This document shows, piece after piece, positions 15,423 through 17,832 of a stretch of DNA of 17,832 bases. Below the pieces are notes generated by a model. The model was given only the letters and a program-made list of their open reading frames with translations. It had not been told where the DNA came from and searched no databases. The position numbers were made by a program, and so were the translations under genes. Source of the stretch: Planctomycetia bacterium (GTDB taxonomy: Bacteria; Planctomycetota; UBA1135; GCA-002686595). The DNA lies in NCBI GenBank assembly GCA_005778045.1, contig SXKQ01000175.1, positions 1 through 17,832 on the forward strand. The letters run 5' to 3'. Within the stretch, counting starts at the first letter, position 1, and each line of letters starts with the position of its first letter.

Positions 15423-15977
15423 ATGAAGCCTGTCGAACGCGCCAACATCCTCGACTACGTCACCTACGAAGAACGCCGCGAGGCGATCCGGGCTGAAGTG
15501 CTCGCGATCAAGGCGCAGCGGCGAGTACACGTGGGCGGGGTGCTGACGTTCCTGTTCGAGAACACCGCGACGGCGAGCTATCAGGTGCAGGAGATGGTGC
15601 GGATCGAACGCATCGTGCGCGAGGCCGACATCCAGCACGAGCTCGAGACCTACAACGAGCTGCTCGGGGGCCAGGGCGAGCTCGGTTGCACGTTGCTGAT
15701 CGAACTCGACGACCCGGCGGTGCGCGCGGTCAAGCTCAAGGCATGGCTCGACCTGCCGCGGCACGTGTACGCGAGCTTCGAGGACGGCTCGAAGGCCTAC
15801 GCACGCTTCGACGAGCGCCAGATCGGCGAGGACCGGCTCTCGAGCGTGCACTACATAAAGTTGCCCGTCGGCGGCCGCGTGCCCGTTTCCATCGGTGCTG
15901 ACCACCCGGATCTCACCGTCGAGACGATCCTCGCGCCTGAGCAGCGAGCGGCCCTGCGCCTCGACCTCGCGAGCTAG
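15423..15977 (+). CDS. DUF3501 family protein
   Basis: A 184-residue cytoplasmic protein of the DUF3501 family. Family features visible are ILDYVTYEERREAIR at the start, AQRRVHVGGVLTFLFENTATASYQVQEMVRIERI in the first third (shortened here), HELETYNELLGG and LLIELDD, then SSVHYIKLP near the end. Function is not established. In other bacteria the gene is often found beside rubrerythrin or iron-sulfur oxidoreductase genes; here the neighbours are the SagB-type enzyme 61 bp upstream and rbfA convergent. The ATG at 15423 is chosen because conserved sequence begins a few residues later. No Shine-Dalgarno site is seen, and the upstream spacer holds nothing clear. Its TAG stop shares three bases with the stop of rbfA. 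Confidence 0.9.
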   Translation: MKPVERANILDYVTYEERREAIRAEVLAIKAQRRVHVGGVLTFLFENTATASYQVQEMVRIERIVREADIQHELETYNELLGGQGELGCTLLIELDDPAVRAVKLKAWLDLPRHVYASFEDGSKAYARFDERQIGEDRLSSVHYIKLPVGGRVPVSIGADHPDLTVETILAPEQRAALRLDLAS

Positions 15978-16489
15978 CGCGGAGCGTCCGGCGGGGCGCT
16001 GCTGGGCTCGTCGCCTTCGGACGCGTCGCCTTCGAGCTCGCCTTCGAGCTCGCCTTCGTCTTCTGCCATCTCATCGGACGACGATTTCCAGTTGCCGTCC
16101 TCGTCCTCTGTGGGCGGTACGCCGGTCTGCTGGATAATGCGGTCGCGCTCGAGCGCCTTCCTGATCGCGCTGTCGAGCTTCTGAGCCTGCTCGATCGAGG
16201 CGTCGAACTCCCACGAGAGGTGGGGGACCTTGCGGGTCTCGAGCACGCGCGCGACCTGGCGCTGGATGAAACCGCCGGCCGAAGCCAGCATGTGCTCAGC
16301 CTTGCTGCGATCCGACTTCCCGCCGAGCACCGAGTAGAAGATCTTCGCGTGGCTGAGGTCGTTCGCGAGCTCGACCTTCGTGATCGTCACGAGCACGTTG
16401 CGCGGGTCGCGCACTTCGAATTCGAGGGCGTGAGCCGCGCGCTCGTGGATACGCGCCTCGAGCTTGGCGATGGTACGAGGGTTCGCCAT
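15974..16489 (-). CDS. rbfA: Ribosome-binding factor A
   Basis: A 171-residue protein. RbfA binds the 30S subunit and helps mature the 5' end of 16S rRNA, notably in the cold. The KH-fold core spans about residues 5-115, with VRDPRNVLVTITKVELANDLSHAKIFYSVLG in its first half (abridged: VRDPR, VTITKVELA, DLSHAKIFYSV), then RQVARVLETRKVPHLSWEFD. The family is usually about 120-135 residues; the extra 40 form an acidic Glu/Gly/Ser/Asp tail encoded partly by a 12-bp tandem repeat. The frame starts 72 bp after infB on the same strand, the classical order. No Shine-Dalgarno site precedes the ATG. The stop overlaps the convergent DUF3501 stop. No truB gene follows, unlike many bacteria. Confidence 0.95.
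   Translation of the reverse strand: MANPRTIAKLEARIHERAAHALEFEVRDPRNVLVTITKVELANDLSHAKIFYSVLGGKSDRSKAEHMLASAGGFIQRQVARVLETRKVPHLSWEFDASIEQAQKLDSAIRKALERDRIIQQTGVPPTEDEDGNWKSSSDEMAEDEGELEGELEGDASEGDEPSSAPPDAPR
16028..16058. repeat. 12-bp tandem repeat inside the rbfA acidic tail
   Basis: GCCTTCGAGCTC occurs at 16028-16039 and 16040-16051, and a partial copy GCCTTCG is at 16052-16058, about 2.6 copies. On the coding strand the unit is four codons, so length change stays in frame and produces the GELEGELEG segment of the tail. Confidence 0.9.
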
Positions 16490-16521
16490 GCGATTTTCTA
16501 GGGTGCTCAGCGTGGAAACGT

Positions 16522-16547
16522 CGCGGGGTGCGCGTGCGCACCCCGCG
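16522..16547 (-). terminator. Perfect 12-bp hairpin between infB and rbfA
   Basis: CGCGGGGTGCGC at 16522-16533 is the exact reverse complement of GCGCACCCCGCG at 16536-16547, with GT between. The stem is very GC-rich and lies 14 bp beyond the infB stop and 32 bp before the rbfA ATG. No T-run follows on the minus strand (ACGTTTCC). It may be a partial terminator, an RNA processing or stability element, or a leader structure of rbfA. Confidence 0.7.
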
Positions 16548-16561
16548 TGGAGTCGGCCGCG

Positions 16562-17832
16562 CTAGCCCTTCCCGAGCTTGCGCTTGACCGGGACGATCTT
16601 GAAGCCCTCGATCACGTCGCCGAGCTCGAACAGGTCGAAGTCCTTGAGGGTCACGCCACAGTCGAAGCCCTCGCGGACCTCGCGCGCATCGTCCTTCTCG
16701 CGGCGCAGGCCCGCGATGGCTCCCTCGTGGATCTGCTTGCCCTTGCGGAGCACGCGCACGCGGTTGTCGCGCTGCACGGCGCCGTCGATGACATGGGAGC
16801 CAGCGATCGTGCCGAACTTGGAGGACTTGAACAGGGCGCGGATCTCGATGTGACCCGTGACTTGCTGCGTCATCTCGGGCGCGAGCGTGCCTTCCATCAT
16901 CGTGCGCAGGTCGTCGAGCAGCTCGTAGATCACATCGTAGGGGCGGATTTCGACGTTGAGCCGGTCGGCGGCGTCGCGCGCCTTGCTGTCGGTGCTGACG
17001 CGGAAGGCGAGCACGATGCCGCCCGATGTCGCCGCGAGGTTGATGTCGTTCTCCGTGACGGTGCCGAGGCCCGCCGCGAGGAGCTTGACGTCGACTTCGG
17101 GGTGCGTGAGGCCCTTGATCTGAGCCTCGAGGGCCTGCATCGAGCCCTGCACGTCGGCGCGCAGGATGGCGTTGATGGCCTTCTTCGCCTGCTCGGCGAG
17201 AGCCTGCAGGATGTTCTCGGTCGTGGCCTGCTTGCGCTCTGCCATCGACATCTGGCGGTTCTTCTTGCGGCGCTCTTCCGCGACCTCGCGGGCTTGGTCG
17301 AGCTTGGAGACCACGTAGAAGGAGTCGCCGACCGAGGGCAGCTCGTCGAGACCGGTGACCTGCACGGGCATCGATGGGCCCGCGGATTCGATCTTCTGTC
17401 CATGGTCGTCGATGATCATGCGCACGCGGCCGAAGCCCTCGCCCGCGAGGATCACGTCGCCCGTGTTGAGCGTGCCGTCCTTCACGAGCAGGTGCGCCAC
17501 GCGGCCGAGGCCCTTCTCGACCTCCGCTTCGAGCACGAGGCCCGATGCGGGACCCTTGGCATGGGCCTTGAGCTCGAGTACCTCGCTCTCGAGGAACACG
17601 CGCTCGAGCAGCTCGTCGACGTTCTGGCCCGTGAGCGCGCTGACCTCGAGCATGGCGGTGTCGCCGCCCCACTCCTCGGGAATCAAGCCTTCCTTGGCGA
17701 GTTCCTCGCGCACGCGCTTGGGATTCGCGCCGGGTTTGTCGCACTTGTTGAGTGCGACGACGACCTTCTTCTTCGCCGCGCGGGCGTGGCTCAGGGCCTC
17801 GATCGTCGCGGGCATCACGCCGTCGTCCGCCG
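16562..17832 (-). CDS. infB: Translation initiation factor IF-2, C-terminal part (5' end beyond window)
   Basis: The frame is open from the right edge to a TAG at 16562-16564 and encodes about 422 residues; the gene begins outside the window. The edge sequence ADDGVMPATIEAL is the IF-2 GTPase segment after switch II, followed by the G4 motif NKCDKP and the G5 region VSALTG. Then come the beta-barrel domain (GLVLEAEVEKGLGRVA, LNTGDVILAGEGFGRVR), the IF-2 alpha/beta domain (ILRADVQGSMQAL, GTVTENDINLA) and the C-terminal fMet-tRNA-binding barrel (FGTIAGSHVIDGAVQR, VREGFDCGVTLKDFDLFELGDVIEGF in part). The family commonly has Cys in AGCxV; here it is Ser, while the second Cys (FDCGV) is kept. IF-2 brings initiator tRNA to the 30S subunit in a GTP-dependent way. 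rbfA follows after a hairpin-containing 72-bp spacer. Confidence 0.97.
   Translation of the reverse strand, partial: ADDGVMPATIEALSHARAAKKKVVVALNKCDKPGANPKRVREELAKEGLIPEEWGGDTAMLEVSALTGQNVDELLERVFLESEVLELKAHAKGPASGLVLEAEVEKGLGRVAHLLVKDGTLNTGDVILAGEGFGRVRMIIDDHGQKIESAGPSMPVQVTGLDELPSVGDSFYVVSKLDQAREVAEERRKKNRQMSMAERKQATTENILQALAEQAKKAINAILRADVQGSMQALEAQIKGLTHPEVDVKLLAAGLGTVTENDINLAATSGGIVLAFRVSTDSKARDAADRLNVEIRPYDVIYELLDDLRTMMEGTLAPEMTQQVTGHIEIRALFKSSKFGTIAGSHVIDGAVQRDNRVRVLRKGKQIHEGAIAGLRREKDDAREVREGFDCGVTLKDFDLFELGDVIEGFKIVPVKRKLGKG

Noticed and set aside
1..17832. CRISPR array, tRNA or rRNA gene, transposase, integrase or attachment site
   Set aside because: No regularly spaced repeats, no tRNA- or rRNA-like sequence, and no recombinase motifs were seen on either strand.

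Overview
This is a high-GC window (third codon positions almost all G or C) with about a dozen tightly packed genes. The organism looks like a member of the Planctomycetota, possibly an uncultivated or marine lineage. That is inference from gene content: secreted cyclase-like toroid proteins, HEAT-repeat proteins, a LamG-type domain on a secreted phosphoesterase, a large exported hydrolase/lyase-like lipoprotein, and few clear Shine-Dalgarno sites. No rRNA, tRNA, CRISPR array, insertion sequence or phage gene is visible.

Layout. Positions 1-80 hold the 3' end of a plus-strand gene, followed by a strong hairpin at 98-137. From 162 to 5325 the genes are on the minus strand: a large lipoprotein (162-2711), a secreted metallophosphoesterase with a C-terminal LamG-like domain (2912-4882) and a DUF3293 protein (4900-5325). 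A 62-bp divergent spacer separates these from a long plus-strand series: a PhoX-type phosphatase (5388-7676), a secreted prenyltransferase/squalene-cyclase-like toroid protein (7735-9324), a cytoplasmic sulfite-oxidase-like molybdopterin enzyme (9331-10050), a secreted HEAT-repeat protein with an amidotransferase-like C-terminal domain (10023-12371), a DUF72 protein (12419-13273), a small HEAT protein (13399-13668), a tandem SagB-type nitroreductase (13685-15361) and a DUF3501 protein (15423-15977). The last gene meets the convergent translation genes rbfA (15974-16489) and infB (16562 to the window edge) at one shared CTAG.

How the genes may work together. PhoX and the metallophosphoesterase sit on either side of one divergent spacer and are both predicted to be exported, so the spacer may control phosphate-ester scavenging. 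The three genes from 7735 to 12371 are packed with a 6-bp gap and a 28-bp overlap. They look like one translational unit that combines two exported scaffold-like proteins with a cytoplasmic Mo enzyme. This is the best candidate here for an undescribed functional unit, but its function cannot be read from sequence alone. infB-rbfA is the conserved translation-factor pair, with a perfect 12-bp hairpin between the two genes and no truB following.

Nothing in the window is a recognisable defence, secretion or mobile system. The candidates for novelty are unusual domain pairings and gene adjacencies.
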